Shown piece after piece: positions 20,215 through 31,754 of a stretch of DNA of 64,000 nt. The stretch lies in the NCBI GenBank assembly GCA_021186555.1, contig JAJKFL010000010.1, positions 4,369,085 to 4,433,084 of the forward strand, read 5' to 3'. Origin of the DNA: Reticulitermes speratus. Its lineage: Eukaryota; Arthropoda; Insecta; Blattodea; Rhinotermitidae. The notes beneath the pieces are model-generated. The model was not told the DNA's origin. It did not search any database and saw only the letters and a list, made by a program, of their open reading frames with translations. How positions within the stretch are numbered: position 1 is the stretch's first letter; every line of letters begins with the position of its first letter. Position numbers and translations under genes: made by a program.

Positions 20215-20590
20215 GTCAGAAAATAAAATTATAGTACATGTATTTGGGTTCCTTACTATCACCTCCAATAACAACAGTTCACATTTAACTGTTCTGCTAC
20301 CCCACTGCATTTCCACGTAGTCCCCGCCACAACTGAGCCATTTATCATATCGTGTGACCAGCTTTTCTACTCACTGTCGATATCAGTCCGTGTCCTTTGT
20401 TATCAGCCATCGTGTCACAACTGTTTGCACCTCGCGATCGTCTTTAAATTTGTGGCCGCCAAGATTTTGCTTCAGCGCTGTAAACAGATGACAATCGCTC
20501 GGCTATGAATTCCACTGATATAATCACAATCAGTGTAGGTTCTGTAGTTACGGAATTAAACCCAATGTAAACTTAGTTTCTGACTGTTGT
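20215..20590 (-). pseudogene. mariner transposase C-terminal remnant (copy 1)
   Basis: The minus strand shares 43000-43250 almost block for block: TTTACAGCGCTGAAGCAAAA, AAGACGATCGCGAGGTGCAA and GGGGACTACGTGGAAATGCA. Translated in pieces it follows the mariner tail pattern HLFTALKQNLGGHKFKDD... then RYDKxLxxGGDYVEMQW. The upstream transposase is missing and both copies break at the same point (AATTCCGTAACTAC), suggesting a shared internally deleted ancestor. Confidence 0.75.
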
Positions 20591-20639
20591 AGATAAATAA
20601 ACAGAAAGTGACTGTTGTGTCAGAGTTGCTGTTTCTTCC

Positions 20640-20880
20640 GTGGTTTCAGGCTTTCGCCGCGATGTCGATGAGATCTGCTCTCTTCTGGGATGTTACGGAG
20701 CGTCGAGTGGTTATCCTTTACCGACGTTTCGGGACGTTTCGGACCCATCTTGAAGGGTCAAGAAAACTTGGACATTTTTACCCTTGAAGATGAGACCGAT
20801 TCGTTGTCCCGAAACGTCGGTAAAGATTACCACTCGACGCTGCGTAATATCCCAGAAGAGCGCAGATCTCTTACTGTTTC
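20640..20880. repeat. Foldback element, TCTTCTGGG family (copy 3)
   Basis: Left arm 20645-20730 (CGCCGCGATGTCGATGAGAT, TCTTCTGGGATGTTAC, GTCGAGTGG, TTTACCGACG) and right arm about 20810-20876 (CGTCGGTAAAG, CCACTCGACGCTGCGTAATA, CCCAGAAGAGCGCAGATCTC) are inverted. Both sides of the centre carry GAAAC and GAAGAT words, one set on each strand. This is the most complete copy in the window. Confidence 0.82.
20784..20818 (+). ncRNA. Hammerhead-like centre of foldback copy 3 (motif G)
   Basis: TTGAAGAT, stem-like GAGACCGATTCGTTGTCCC, GAAACGTC, then GGTAAAG of the right arm. A mirror motif on the minus strand spans about 20722-20757 (CTTCAAGATGGGTCC then GAAACG twice). As in motif E, the first core position is U. 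This could be a degenerate ribozyme or simply the element's palindromic centre. Confidence 0.3.
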
Positions 20881-20923
20881 TTTCGAAAATCGAGCAGAGT
20901 CAGAATGTTTCTATAAATATATA

Positions 20924-21346
20924 ATAATAATAATAATTCTTGGCTCAACAGCCCTGTATGGGCCTGGGCCTCCTCTTGCCGAGGTTACTAAGTCATGCGC
21001 ATTCATGGCAGCTGGTGACCGGCCAGCTAGCCGCGCTTAGTGTTCTATCGATCCTGATGTGCACGCCAGAGCCATCTGGCAGGCAGTCAGGAGACTTGGA
21101 TGAGAAATGGAGGCAATTTGGCTTACGCAACATTTTTATTCATGCCGTAAGTTTCTTTTACATGCCGTAAATCTACGACATGGGACCGACGGCTTTACTT
21201 CCCCTCGAAGGAAGTGGTGCTCCGGATTTTTAAGGATGATAAAAATTTTTATCATCCTTAAAAATCCATCGACCTCGGTCGGGATCGAACCCGCGAACCT
21301 TGGGTCCAGTGGCGAGCACGCTAACCACTAGTCCACCGAGGTCGAC
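20924..21346 (-). mobile_element. SINE-B, full-length, with 15-bp TSD
   Basis: This is the reverse complement of the 4391-4811 copy, with the (ATT)n tail at the left and the head ending GACCTCGGTGGACTAGTGG at the right. TTCTATAAATATATA occurs at 20909-20923 and 21347-21361 without mismatch. A small internal inverted duplication (AAATTTTTATCATCC region, 21233-21265) is peculiar to this copy. It is a young insertion. Confidence 0.95.
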
Positions 21347-21361
21347 TTCTATAAATATATA

Positions 21362-21803
21362 CTGTGGAGAAATGTGTTCAGTATTCAAGCAGGACATTGT
21401 GCAGACGTCGGACATTCTAGGGTAAAGGAGGAGCATACATCCTTCTAGAGCAAACACACGGATGATGGCCACTCTTCTTCTGCAATTAAGATCTCCGTGT
21501 AAAATGCAGCCACTTCTCGCGCGGAAGAATGGTTGGGGGGTTTTTAGTGTCATGTTTCAAATCAATATTTACTCAGAAGAGGGCGCCAGAAATCTTAAAG
21601 AAAAATTCTTTCTTATTCCATAGTTCAGTTCAGCGATGCAGGTAGCTAACTGGTTGTTGCGTTTATGGAAACAGCGGCTTGTCGTTGTGTGAGTTAATCT
21701 GTGTTATTCACGAGATACTTCGGTCAGAATTACTGGCCCTTCATACATGATTCGCGTCATTTGAAGCCTCCTCTCATATTTTCGCAGTTTTACTATAATC
21801 AGC
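21362..21803. other. Unassigned DNA
   Basis: No repeat shared with the rest of the window was recognised. Confidence 0.35.
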
Positions 21804-22032
21804 CGGGGCGCGCGGTGGCGCAGTTGGTTGAGGCACTGCGCTACAAACCGGAACGTCGCTGGTTCGATTAAATGAGTACCAGGAATCTTTCCTGGGGGGT
21901 AAAGGCGGCCGGTGGGTAGGGCTGACAACCTTACCACCTTCATGTGCCGATTGTCTAAACATCTGGGAGCCTCAACCTCCTGGGACCCTAAGGGCCTGTC
22001 AAGGCCTGTAATGGGGTTGCTTTACCTTTTTT
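21804..22032 (+). repeat. SINE-D (tRNA-derived)
   Basis: The head GCGCGGTGGCGCAGTTGGTT (A box) with GCTGGTTCGATTAAATGA (B box) is followed by the D body and TTTACC plus a T run. It pairs with the copy at 14627-14905. Confidence 0.85.
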
Positions 22033-22261
22033 TTTACTGTACTCATCCAATATTAGGTATTCCGAGTAGTATACTACTTTGAACTTTAAACGTGGCTGTA
22101 GTAAGTAGCCGAAACATGTAGCCACAGTCCTTAGGTTATGTTCTGACTGTATTGTTACTGTCCTGTAGTACATACATTTTGTGGTTTAAATATACAGCTG
22201 TGTTTGGTACTGTTATTTTCTCTTCAATGTTATATTATAACATGTAAGTATAAACGTAATA

Positions 22262-22768
22262 TTGAGACGCGTTCGCGTAACCATTGTTGCTGTGGAAAAC
22301 CAATAAGTATTACATATTCTCAGTGTGTGTCTGTAGCCTTAGTTGTCCAGCACGAACAGCGCATGTGCCATATTACACTGTCACATGTGGCCTGTCGGCC
22401 TCTACCATATTTTTCCATATTATCTCATAAACGGCACGATTTTGAAAAGCAAATGTTGAACATAAAATGTGTGTTTTGATTTTCTCTACAACTTTTGTCT
22501 GAAACATTTTTCATTCTAAGAAGAATTCAGCGAGATATTATCATAAATGTACATAGGTCTTCATGTAAGGTACCTGTTGTTCTTGTTAGATTTTAATTAA
22601 ACTTGAATTTTCTCGACAGATTTTCGAAAAATACTCACGTAACAAATTTCATGAAAATCCGTCCAGTGAGCGCCGAGTTGTTCCATACGGACGGATGGAC
22701 GGACAGACAGACGAACGGACATGACGAAGCTAGACAGTCGTTTTTCGCAATTTTGCGAACGCGCCTAA
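22262..22768 (+). mobile_element. MITE-G, most complete copy
   Basis: The ends TTGAGACGCGTTCGCG and CGAACGCGCCTAAAA are inverted repeats. An internal block GAAAATCCGTCCAGTGAGCG followed by a GGACGGACAGACAGAC tract resembles a sequence often seen near insect repeat 3' ends. It is non-coding. Confidence 0.82.
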
Positions 22769-22892
22769 AAGCAAACACTCTTCTCGATCATAAACACGTG
22801 ACAACTACAACAATTATCAAGGAAATGCATGTTTCCCTTTGTGTGATGTTAAGCGAAAGCCTAAACTTTTAGTAGGCCTATAGGTAGGTCCT

Positions 22893-23153
22893 GGCCGATC
22901 CCAGTGGCCGTGCGGTCTAAGGCTTGGGTCTTCGGCCGCTCGCTTACTGGGATCGTGGGTTCGAATCCCACCGGGAGCATGGATGTCTGTTTCTTGTGAG
23001 TGTTGTGTGTTGTCAGGTAGAGGTCTCTGCGACGAGCTGGTCCCTCGTCCAGAGGAGTCCTACCTACTGTGGTGTGTCTCAAATGTGTGATCATGAAACC
23101 TCGACGAAACGAGGAGGCCCAGGCCCATATAGGGCTGTCGAGCCATAGAAGAA
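22893..23153 (+). mobile_element. SINE-C with TSD
   Basis: The head GATCCCAGTGGCCGTGCGGT and B box GTGGGTTCGAATCCCACCG are clear. The body ends GGCCCATATAGGGCTGTCGA. ATAGGTAGGTCCT (22880-22892) and ATAGGTAGGACCT (23154-23166) flank it with one mismatch. It is the simple form of the family, useful for reading the composite copies below. Confidence 0.92.
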
Positions 23154-23259
23154 ATAGGTAGGACCTTTGTACATGAGCGTCTAATAATTTGTACAGCGGC
23201 AAATGAGGTTCCGGTCAAAGGCGTGATGTTACTTAAAATCAAAGATAAAATACTTTACA

Positions 23260-23263
<4 letters not shown>

Positions 23264-23294
<31 letters not shown>
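23264..23294. repeat. (CT)n microsatellite
   Basis: About 15 CT repeats directly abut a SINE-C 3' end at 23295. Confidence 0.9.
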
Positions 23295-23299
<5 letters not shown>

Positions 23300-23694
23300 C
23301 TCGACAGCCCTATATGGGCCTGGGCCTCCTCGTTTCGTCGAGGTTTCATGGTCACACACATTTGAGACACACACCACAGTCGGTAGGACTCCTCTGGACG
23401 AGTGATCAGCCCGTCGCAGAGACCTCTACCTGACAACACACAACACTCACAACAGACAGACATCCATGCCCCCGGCGGGATTTTTTTTTATATTAATTCC
23501 TGGGTTTTCCCCTTTGATCCATTTGTACTGTTGAAGTCCTTTTTGTCCTGCATGTCACTTTACGTTCCATGCTACCGTCCATACATCTAACACAGCACAA
23601 ACATTCATGCCCCCGGTGGGATTCGAACCCACGATCCCAGTAAGCGAGCGGCCGCAGACCCACGCCTTAGACCGTGCGGCTACTGGGATCGGCC
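23295..23694 (-). mobile_element. Composite SINE-C with one internal poly(A)-linked unit
   Basis: Minus strand: full head and B box, the junction GGGGGCATGAATGTTTGTGC, an inserted 120-base body (GGACGGTAGCATGGAACGTA-like, ATGGATCAAAGGGGAAAACC, CAGGAATTAATATA), an A run, then a second AATCCCGCCGGGGGCATGGA junction and the normal SINE-C body. Similar but longer composites lie at 45669-46230 and 46918-47625. Confidence 0.85.
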
Positions 23695-24325
23695 TACATT
23701 CCCGTTGTATAAGGTTAAATATGTGAAATGGAAACCAATGTATTAGGCCTAGGATTTACGGAATTTCGGGAATGTAAATGAAACATGAAATGCCCGGTCA
23801 GATTTGCGTAAATAAAGCAATGGCCAGTCGGATTACTTTACCAAATTCCCCTGCAAGCTCGTCTTCTGTTATTTATCAGTATATTGTGTCCTGGGATGTG
23901 AAATGAGTTAATTCTACCCGTGTTTTTCCAGTTTCAATACTGATACATATTTCGGCCATTTTATAATTTTAGGAAGAGTGTTCATACAAACGTAAAATTT
24001 CACAGAAAAGTTTTAACGTTTTAACACTTAGGCCGTTGTGTTTATATTCCACAAAATCTTCTGCGATCCAACTGTTTATTTTGTTTAAAATGCGCTGTAT
24101 TTTGCGTTTGTATAATTTATCTGTAATTTTATGCAAAATGTCTGAAGATGACCATATATATAATGTCCGAAACATACCACAATAATGCATACATATTGTT
24201 GTGAAACTTGCGCAGACTAACATACCGACTGCTTTCACGATAGTCCTAATTTGTTTAGCGACGCTGTACCGTGCGTTCAAGTTAATTGCTCGTGTAATAC
24301 TACTAACGTGAGTCGGGATTGAGCA
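23695..24325 (+). other. Unassigned DNA with hammerhead-like copy I (24142-24176)
   Basis: Most of the stretch is unrecognised. CTGAAGAT at 24142, GAC...GTCC and GAAACAT at 24169 repeat the core-hairpin-GAAAC order, with no stem I and a one-base slip in stem II. Confidence 0.3.
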
Positions 24326-24326
24326 A

Positions 24327-24570
24327 CTCGCTACAGGATGGACGGTCCGGGATTCGAATCCCGGTGGGGGCAAGAGTTTTTCTCTTCTTTGAAATGTCCA
24401 ACCTGTCTCTGGGGCCCACCCAGCCTCCTATTCAATGGGTACCGGTGCCCTTTCGCGGACGTAAATTTAACCACTTACCTTCATCTAGTGCCGAGGTTGA
24501 GAATGGGTGGAGCCATGCCTATATTCTCCCCAGTGCCTGTGTAACTTGGGCAGGGGTGACTTCCGCTTTT
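24327..24570 (+). repeat. SINE-A copy lacking the A box
   Basis: It begins CTCGCTACAGGATGGACGGT, has B box GGGATTCGAATCCCGG and the body GGGGCCCACCCAGCCTCC. The 5' tRNA-like head is truncated. Confidence 0.85.
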
Positions 24571-24639
24571 TTAATACGGTTAAGACCAAAACGGGAGTAT
24601 TGTTTATTATTATTATTATTTACTGCAATTGGGTTTTCA

Positions 24640-25345
24640 CCCGGTGGCAGTAGTCCTTACACTAGTACACACAATACAAATGTTTTCACACGGTGGCAGT
24701 AGTCCTTACACTAGTACACACAATACAAATGTTTTCACCCGGTGGCAGTAGTCCTTACACTAGTATACACACCATATTACAAAAATTGTTCTCACCCGGT
24801 GGCAGTAGTCCATTACACTAGTACACACAATACAAATGTTTTCACACACACTGCCGTGGTGGCAGTAGTCCTTACACTAGTACACACAATACAAATGTTT
24901 TCACCCGGTGGCAGTAGTCCTTACACTAGTACACACAATACAAATGTTTTCAACCGGTGGCAGTAGTCCTTACACTAGTACACACAATACAAATGTTTTC
25001 ACCCGGTGGCAGTAGTCCTTACACTAGTACACACAATACAAATGTTTTCACCCGGTGGCAGTAGTCCTTACACTAGTACACACAATACAAATATTTTCAC
25101 CCGGTGGCAGTAGTCCTTACACTAGTACACACAATACAAAATATTTTCACCCGGTGGCAGTAGTCCTTACACTAGTACACACAATACAAATGTTTTCACC
25201 CGGTGGCAGTAGTCCTTACACTAGTACACACAATACAAATGGACATATAAATATACATAAAAATAACAATACAAAACAAACTATACACAATTACAAAACA
25301 AAATACATACAGTAAATACAAGTACACACTAGTAAATACAAGTAC
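24640..25345 (-). repeat. 49-bp tandem array (short, about 12 units) with unique flank
   Basis: The unit, read on plus, is TTTTCACCCGGTGGCAGTAG then TCCTTACACTAGTACACACA and ATACAAATG. Bases 25240-25345 match, in reverse complement, the unique 100 bases that precede the giant array at 49890-49995. So this array is an inverted, smaller copy of the same element. The periodic open frames (VLTLVHTIQMFSP type) are artefacts. Confidence 0.95.
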
Positions 25346-26094
25346 ACAAGATTGTTCCCTCCAGTCGCCCTATATCCCAGTGGACACGTAAGAATCTTTC
25401 GAGGCTGCACAAAGCATTTTGAAGGCTGCATCTCACAAGTGTTTATGTGGCTGTCTGGCAGATGTGTGTTAATTGAACACACGCTTAGCTAATGAATCCT
25501 TGGACTTGAGAGAAAAGAGTAAATAAACTAATAGAGACCTTTATGCGTGTCAGTGTTTGTCTTCTAGGCTATTAGCTACTGGAACTTATTTTAAGAAAAA
25601 GGCTGTAAAATATTGTCTGGACATTTTGATGGCTCGGTAAGAGATTTAGGGCCTTATACTTAAGTACTCGATACAGTTTGTGTGTTGCAGTATACTCTGG
25701 TCACGTGTTATGCACCGTCTGCAGCGTTCTCTGATTTATGTTCCATGACTACACCCTTCGTCTCTATGAACGTTAAACCATTTAAAATAATTCCATGTTT
25801 CAGAAGGAATCCGAGACACTAATTTGTTTTGTGAACAGAGATGGTCCACATTTCTGTTAGCGTATATTTTTGTCTTTGTAAATAATTACGTGCCTAAACT
25901 TCCAAATATTGTGGCTCCTTGGAAGAAATCACGCTCAAAATCACTCAGTAACTTAGCCTAAGGTCTGAAGGACCTAGGTTCGATACCCATTGCAAATAGG
26001 AATTCCTTCTGGTTGCTATTTGTCTTTCTCACAGCAGTTTTGATGAAAATTCAAGCCTTCTAGCAGACAAAAGTGAAGGATGATTAACCAAGTG
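25346..26094. other. Unassigned DNA, one tRNA-like scrap
   Basis: Around 25960-25995 GGACCTAGGTTCGATACCCA resembles a B box and may be the relic of an old SINE. Nothing else was recognised. Confidence 0.3.
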
Positions 26095-26190
26095 TCGCCC
26101 TCGTGACTAGTGGTTAGCGTGCTCGCCACTGGACCCAAGGTTCGCGGGTTCGATCCAGACCGATCGATTTTTTAAGGGTGATAAAAAACC
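26095..26190 (+). repeat. SINE-B head fragment
   Basis: GACTAGTGGTTAGCGTGCTC and GCGGGTTCGATCCAGACCGA match the SINE-B head, and the body stops after GGGTGATAAAAAAC. It is 3'-truncated or recombined. Confidence 0.85.
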
Positions 26191-26686
26191 TTCGTGCAAT
26201 TTGGCCCACCCGGGCTTAAACGCATGGAAGAAGAAGAAGACATGCATCAGGTGTGTTAGGCGTCAAATCTTTTAATGCTCGTATTAAGACTGTGACATTT
26301 ATGGGAGATGTGATCTTTTTTTTTTTTCAATTTCCGCAAAGCCTCTTCAAACTGCAGCATTATTAGAGATGTTCAGTCATGCAGTGGCATGATCGGTGTT
26401 CCAACGCAGCGGTGTGGGATTCCCCTCCGCCAAGGAAGCCTACATGTTACGAGGATAGAAATAAACTACGGGACGTGACAGGGAATGGTCACAACAAAAT
26501 TATATGCGTGGTTTTTGGTTTCTATTAACATACTCGATTGGACAGCAGGAAATGTGGTGTGATGGAGATTTAATATTTCGAATTTCTATTTTCATCGTCG
26601 TTAAATGGTCAACATATCAGTCACTAGGATAGCTAACTACTAGCCAGCTTACTACGTAACTACCTAACCAATAAACGAATTAACTC
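26191..26686. other. Unassigned DNA
   Basis: Nothing recognised. Confidence 0.35.
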
Positions 26687-26688
26687 AG

Positions 26689-26822
26689 GGGTGCGCACCT
26701 CCGAATTCTAGGCGCCAGAAAGATATGAGATAAGTTTCATACGAAAACCTACAAATGGTTGGCGCCACCATACAAAATCTAGTTGTCCGGGCGACGTGAT
26801 CTCCGACATTTGTACACCCCTG
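26689..26822. mobile_element. Short MITE-like repeat (ends CAGGGGTG / CACCCCTG)
   Basis: The ends CAGGGGTGCGCAC and TGTACACCCCTG are inverted, and the AGGCGCC / GGCGCC words inside are also paired. CAGGGGTG-type ends suggest a hAT MITE. A clean 8-bp TSD was not found. Confidence 0.5.
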
Positions 26823-26849
26823 AACTAAATAACCAGTTCCGCGACACTG

Positions 26850-26905
26850 TGGAGCAGATTTATTCTTGAGAAGGTGGCAGTTGCTCAGCTAGTCAACAAT
26901 TATCT
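26850..26905 (-). repeat. LINE-1 3' tail scrap
   Basis: GAGCAGATTTATTCTTGAGA and GCTCAGCTAGTCAACAA resemble the LINE-1 terminal sequence in reverse orientation. Confidence 0.5.
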
Positions 26906-28335
26906 GCTATTTATAAACAGAAAAATTTAGTATCGTTTTCAAGCGGTAGGCGCGCTGCACTTGTTTCTTAGAAATGCATTTTGAAATGCGCGGGTCAAGG
27001 AGAATGCTTCAACGTTTTTAAACACGTTATTCCATGCATATAAGTTCGGCAGAGCTTTGTCGTTTTTCAACACAGTGCCAGATCTGCCACATACGACATG
27101 ATTCTAACCGACGCTGATGACTTGCTGTGTCTACAGCTGAACTGAGTAGGGTCTCTATTTTTTTTTTCGCAATTTCATTGTTTTTGGACCCATTCTCCTA
27201 ATTCTAGGCCCTTCATTTGTCATATTCAGCTTAGATTCTTCGAATTTAATTCTTATCTACCCTATGCGTGCTACTTGTTTTTCCCATCTCGCTACTGTCC
27301 ATTGATTATTCTAGTATTATTTGTTTAAGAACCAACCGTCTGCTTTATGTGTCCAAGTATTCTCTATTATTACCTTTCTGAAACACATCACATCACTGAT
27401 ATGTGAACAATCAAATTTTACACATACAAAACAATGGATAGAGTTTCTGAAATTGGGATTTTTTTAAATGACGGATTGGAAGACGCAAGAACCTGAAGCG
27501 ATTGGTGGAAAGGAGTGCACGGATTTGCCCAATTAGGAGCTGAAATTCTTCCTAATTAATGCTTAAAATATCAGTAAACTACCACACAGAAGACACGCCA
27601 CGCCTTTGTAACAAATGGCAGCTCTGCTCTTTTACGAAATTGAAAGCTCGTAGTTCAGTTCCTGGCAGGTGTTTATTACGTCATCAAGCCCGGCCTGGTG
27701 GCTCACTAAGCCTCATATTACAGAGGGATCATTGCACATAGTCAACGCGGCCTGGACTTGAAGCTGTTGCATTCTACCATCAACTGATTTTAAGAATGTG
27801 TGGAGCTAGAACTCCATTCCGTAATACGTCTCTATGGTGTTGTGCTTAATTAAGCACAGGCGCAACTTACCTCCGTTATAAGAAGTTGTTTCAATTTTCC
27901 CGTTCATTCACTACGCTTTTTGTATGAAGACAATAGGCACTGACATTTGTTAACAATGGCGACGGCGTAAAACGAGACAAAAGGTGTTTGTATTGAAAAT
28001 GTTGGAATAAGCTTGAGCGTGACTATGCATTATGTATTATAATCACCTAATCACCATACATGTACATTAAAACTGGACGCTGATGATAAAAAGTCCAAAT
28101 TAGTATCTGGGGTGGGCTGGGTATGTATATGATTGATATGCATATGGCGATCCTACATAGTTCTGCAGAAGAAGAAGAAGAAGGTCAGCCGTGGTTATTG
28201 CAATTGCATATGTAGGTGGCCATCGGCGTGGTCTATTCTACGGATAAGGGGAGGGGCACAGATTGTACAGTCACGCACAACTAAAAGTAAACCTTGTGTT
28301 CTGAACCTTCTCTGGACACAGAATTGTTCAAAATA
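26906..28335. other. Unassigned DNA
   Basis: About 1.4 kb with no shared repeat. A 60-residue open frame at 27559 and a 69-residue one at 28133 lack exon-like borders. Confidence 0.4.
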
Positions 28336-28512
28336 CAGTTGAACCCGCTTATAACGACATTGGTTTAAGCGATATCTCGTCTATAGCGACAAAAATTCTG
28401 TGGTTCCGATTAATTCCTTACTGTTAACCATAACATTATATACCTCGGTTATAACAACACTCGTTTATAACGACACAAAAGTCCCTTTCATGACGTTATA
28501 ACAGATTTCGAA
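28336..28512. mobile_element. pogo-type MITE copy
   Basis: It starts CAGTTGAACCCGCTTATAAC after TA. The right end is decayed (TTATAACAGATTTCGAATTT). Internal GTCTATAGCGAC and ATTAATTCCTTACTGTTAAC blocks match the 37.2 and 41.5 kb copies. Confidence 0.78.
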
Positions 28513-28832
28513 TTTATATATGTTTATATGCTGATATGTTTGCTTCATGAGGGCTGCTGCAATGTCTTTAATTTTTCGGAATTTGTTGCTTTGTTTTTCA
28601 CATTAAGCTCTTCTTAAGTTTGTCTTGTATCTTCCCGCTTTTGCTCTCTTTAATTCCTCTATACATTTATTTAGATCCTTTCCCTTCTTCTATGTTACTA
28701 CCATAAGTTCCTTTTTCACCTTTTCTTTTATTTCATGTTCATGTCCTATTTCCACTCTTCTGTTCTTTTTTCTCCCTTATCTATTTCTTTCTTGGTTCCT
28801 GTTTATTTCTGTCTATTCCTTAAGTTTATCTC
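28513..28832. other. T-rich unassigned DNA
   Basis: A pyrimidine-rich stretch gives a hydrophobic 76-residue open frame by composition only. Confidence 0.35.
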
Positions 28833-28965
28833 AGGTCAGTGGCGGGCTCTTGTGAGTGCGGTAATGAACCTTCGGGTTCCATAAAACGCGTGGAATTTCT
28901 TGACTAGCTGACGACCTGTTTGCTTCTCAAGAAGGACTCTGCTCCATGGAATTAGTTTATTCTCA
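28833..28965 (+). repeat. LINE-1 3' tail fragment
   Basis: GGTCAGTGGCGGGCTCTTGT, GCGGTAATGAACCTTCGGGT and CTTGACTAGCTGACGACCTG match the LINE-1 3' end. The tail ends CATGGAATTAGTTTA. Confidence 0.85.
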
Positions 28966-29556
28966 GTTACTTCTGCTCAAATAACGATTCAGTGAGAATG
29001 AGCCGGCATTTCCTGCTATTTGCAAATGGTCGATTTTTTAGCCTGGAAATTGTGGGAAGAAAAATGACGCACTTGATGAGACTTGTGAAACTTATAAAAT
29101 GACAACGAAACTTTAAATAAATCTGTCAAGAGCCCTGTATTACCAAATTCTTCCGTTTGTCAGCCACCGATAGTAAGCTATGTTGTACGCTGAGCGTTTG
29201 TTACTTCAACGTATAGTTTGATGTAACGATATTAACGCAGCCTCAAGTTGGGCAATCAGTCTTCGGTAGCTCATGGCTAAATTCTGTCAAATGAATTTTT
29301 AAGAAATAAATTTTTTACATCACATTTATGTACTTGAGATGATCTTGTTTAAATTTCCAATGCAGATTACACTTCCTTAACGCTGACGCACATGTACACT
29401 AATGACAAGCAGTCAGATATAATCCCTGCCACAGTCGTAACTTATGTTTGTTTTCGGAGTCTTGGAAATTGTGGTCTCACTGGTTTTTAACCAAATTATA
29501 CACAAATTTGAATGCCATGTCTGTGTCACTTTTAATTGCAGCGTAAGAATAAAAAG
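28966..29556. other. Unassigned DNA
   Basis: Nothing recognised. Confidence 0.35.
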
Positions 29557-29559
29557 GTG

Positions 29560-29653
29560 ATCAACGGTGAGGAATTAATTGGTACCACAGAATATCTGAC
29601 GTTATAGATTTGTTTTCGTATAAACCGATGTCGTTATAACCGGGTTCTTCTGT
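29560..29653. repeat. pogo-type MITE, half copy
   Basis: AACGGTGAGGAATTAATTGG, ACCACAGAATATCTGACG and GTCGTTATAACCGGGTTC match the right half of 19087-19256. Confidence 0.8.
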
Positions 29654-30720
29654 ATTTCTACAGTGAAGTGCTACTGGCTGGCATTTAATTTTATTCCAAA
29701 ACAAAACATTACAAAACGCTTCTCTTATAATTACTGTTCTAATCGATTTATCTTTTGGTCAAGCGTTTCGGAATAAGGGAATGTTAACTGAAGAATGACA
29801 CTGTGGGAATTACATGCAACATAATTACATGTTTCAATATAGTCTTCTCGGGCTCACCTACAAACTTATAATACTTAAATACTTAAATACTTATAAAACT
29901 TATAATAATTACATGTATTAATTTTGTTGCTTCTTTCTTTCACACTTTATTTTATTCTTTTATTTCTTCATTCCACCATTTCTTTCTTCTCTTTCTGCAT
30001 TTTTATATGCTTCCCATTGCTTTGAATGTTGCAAATAATTTTGGCCCATACGGACACTACAGTTTGTCATCATAGACGGCTGAAGATTTGTGCAGTCGTG
30101 CCTTAAGGTTCAGAGAGGATTAAGAATTGAATAAGGTATCTGTAAACTTTGTAATTTCAATTCAATACCTTTTCACCAGTCCAATTGCTTTTCTGTAATC
30201 TCTGACGCCGAATTAACAGTCTGAGCTAGTGGCCCGGTATCAGATGTTGCCAGTTTCATCTACACATCATACAAACTCCAGTAACTGTAAGTTACACAGA
30301 GAACTCTTTTCATGCAATTGAATGCTACGAAAATGATTCCATGTAGGTCAAGGCCATTTCAGTAAAGAGGCGTATAAATTACTCTTACCACCGACATGTT
30401 ACTTGACTCTAAAGCATCTCTGCTTTGAAACAAAGAAACCGAACATTGCGTGGAACTAGATAATTGAGGAATAAATTACAGTGTTTTGCGACATAGTGCG
30501 CTGTTGCAGGATGCTGTGTTATAATTGTGGTAGTGCTCGAAGAAGCGGTGGACGTGTAGGTGTGGCGGTGACTTAATTCCAGACCTCTAAGTGCCCCAAG
30601 GTGTGTCGGGCAGTACAGTGGCGTGTGACGTCATTGGGGTGAGCGCAGCATTGTGGCGTGTGTTTAAACTAATTGGTTCTTTTACTCTGGAAGCCTCGGG
30701 TACGATGCTACGAAATCAAC
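29654..30720. other. Unassigned DNA
   Basis: About 1 kb without shared repeats. A short ACTTAAATACTTA-type low-complexity tract lies at 29865-29905. Confidence 0.4.
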
Positions 30721-31545
30721 AGTGAATTGGACTGCGTGTTGTAGTGCCATTGTGGTTGTTGAGAAGGAGTGAATTGGACTGCGTGTTGTAGAGTGGCATT
30801 GTGGTTGTTGAGAAGGAGTGAATTGGACTGCGTGTTGTAGAGTGGCATTGTGGTTGTTGAGAAGGAGTGAATTGGACTGCGTGTTGTAGAGTGGCATTGT
30901 GGTTGTTGAGAAGGAGTGAATTGGACTGCGTGTTGTAGAGTGGCATTGTGGTTGTTGAGAAGGAGTGAATTGGACTGCGTGTTGTAGTGCCATTGTGGTT
31001 GTTGAGAAGGAGTGAATTGGACTGCGTGTTGTAGAGTGGCATTGTGGTTGTTGAGAAGGAGTGAATTGGACTGCGTGTTGTAGAGTGCCATTGTGGTTGT
31101 TGAGAAGGAGTGAATTGGACTGCGTATTGTAGTGCCATTGTGGTTGTTGAGAAGGAGTGAATTGGACTGCGTGTTGTAGTGCCATTGTGGTTGTTGAGAA
31201 GGAGTGAATTGGACTGCGTGTTGTAGAGTGGCATTGTGGTTTTTGAGAAGGAGTTAATTGGTCTGCTTGTTGTAGAGTGCCATTGTGGTTGTTGAGAAGG
31301 AGTGAATTGGACTGAGTGTTGTAGAGTGCCATTGTGGTTGTTGAGAAGGAGTGAATTGGAGTGAGTGTTGTAGAGTGGCATTGTGGTTGTTGAGAAGGAG
31401 TGAATTGGAGTGAGTGTTGTAGAGTGGCATTGTGGTTGTTGAGAAGGTGTGAATTGGACTGAGTGTTGTAGAGTGGCATTGTGGTTGTTGCGAAGGAGTG
31501 AATTGGACTGAGTGTTGTAGAGTGGCATTGTGGTTGTTGAGGAGT
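30721..31545. repeat. 47/49-bp tandem array, about 17 units
   Basis: AGTGAATTGGACTGCGTGTT recurs at 30721, 30768, 30817, 30866 and onward. Two unit lengths alternate irregularly: 47 bases with GTAGTGCC and 49 bases with GTAGAGTGGC. Units to the right (after about 31250) have diverged more (GAGTGAGTG, CTGAGTG). The long minus-strand open frames (up to 317 codons, SFSTTTMPLYNTQSNSLLLN type) come from the absence of stops in the unit and have no other coding support. Confidence 0.95.
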
Positions 31546-31754
31546 GATGCAAACCGCCCTTGGAATGAAGGATAGGCAGAGAGAAGGAAGATGGAGAAGG
31601 GAGAAAGGAATTAAAGAAATAAATAAACAAAATTATAATTAAAGAAGAGAAGAAGAATTGCAGTAGCAAAGAAATAATATTGAAGAAAGCAAAATAATAA
31701 CTAAGAAAGTATTAACAAGGAAGGAATGTAAGGGATTATAGACATAACGGTAAA
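31546..31754. other. Purine-rich A/G tract
   Basis: GAAGGAAGATGGAGAAGGGA-like purine-rich sequence follows the array, with no gene. Confidence 0.4.

Noticed and set aside
23969..24373. 134-codon minus-strand gene
   Set aside because: It begins inside a SINE-A head (PPPGFESRTVHPVAS is translated SINE) and continues without recognisable features.
30682..31669. Minus-strand open frames of 265 and 317 codons
   Set aside because: They consist of the 47/49-bp tandem unit, are open in more than one frame, and have no start context, domain or splice signals.
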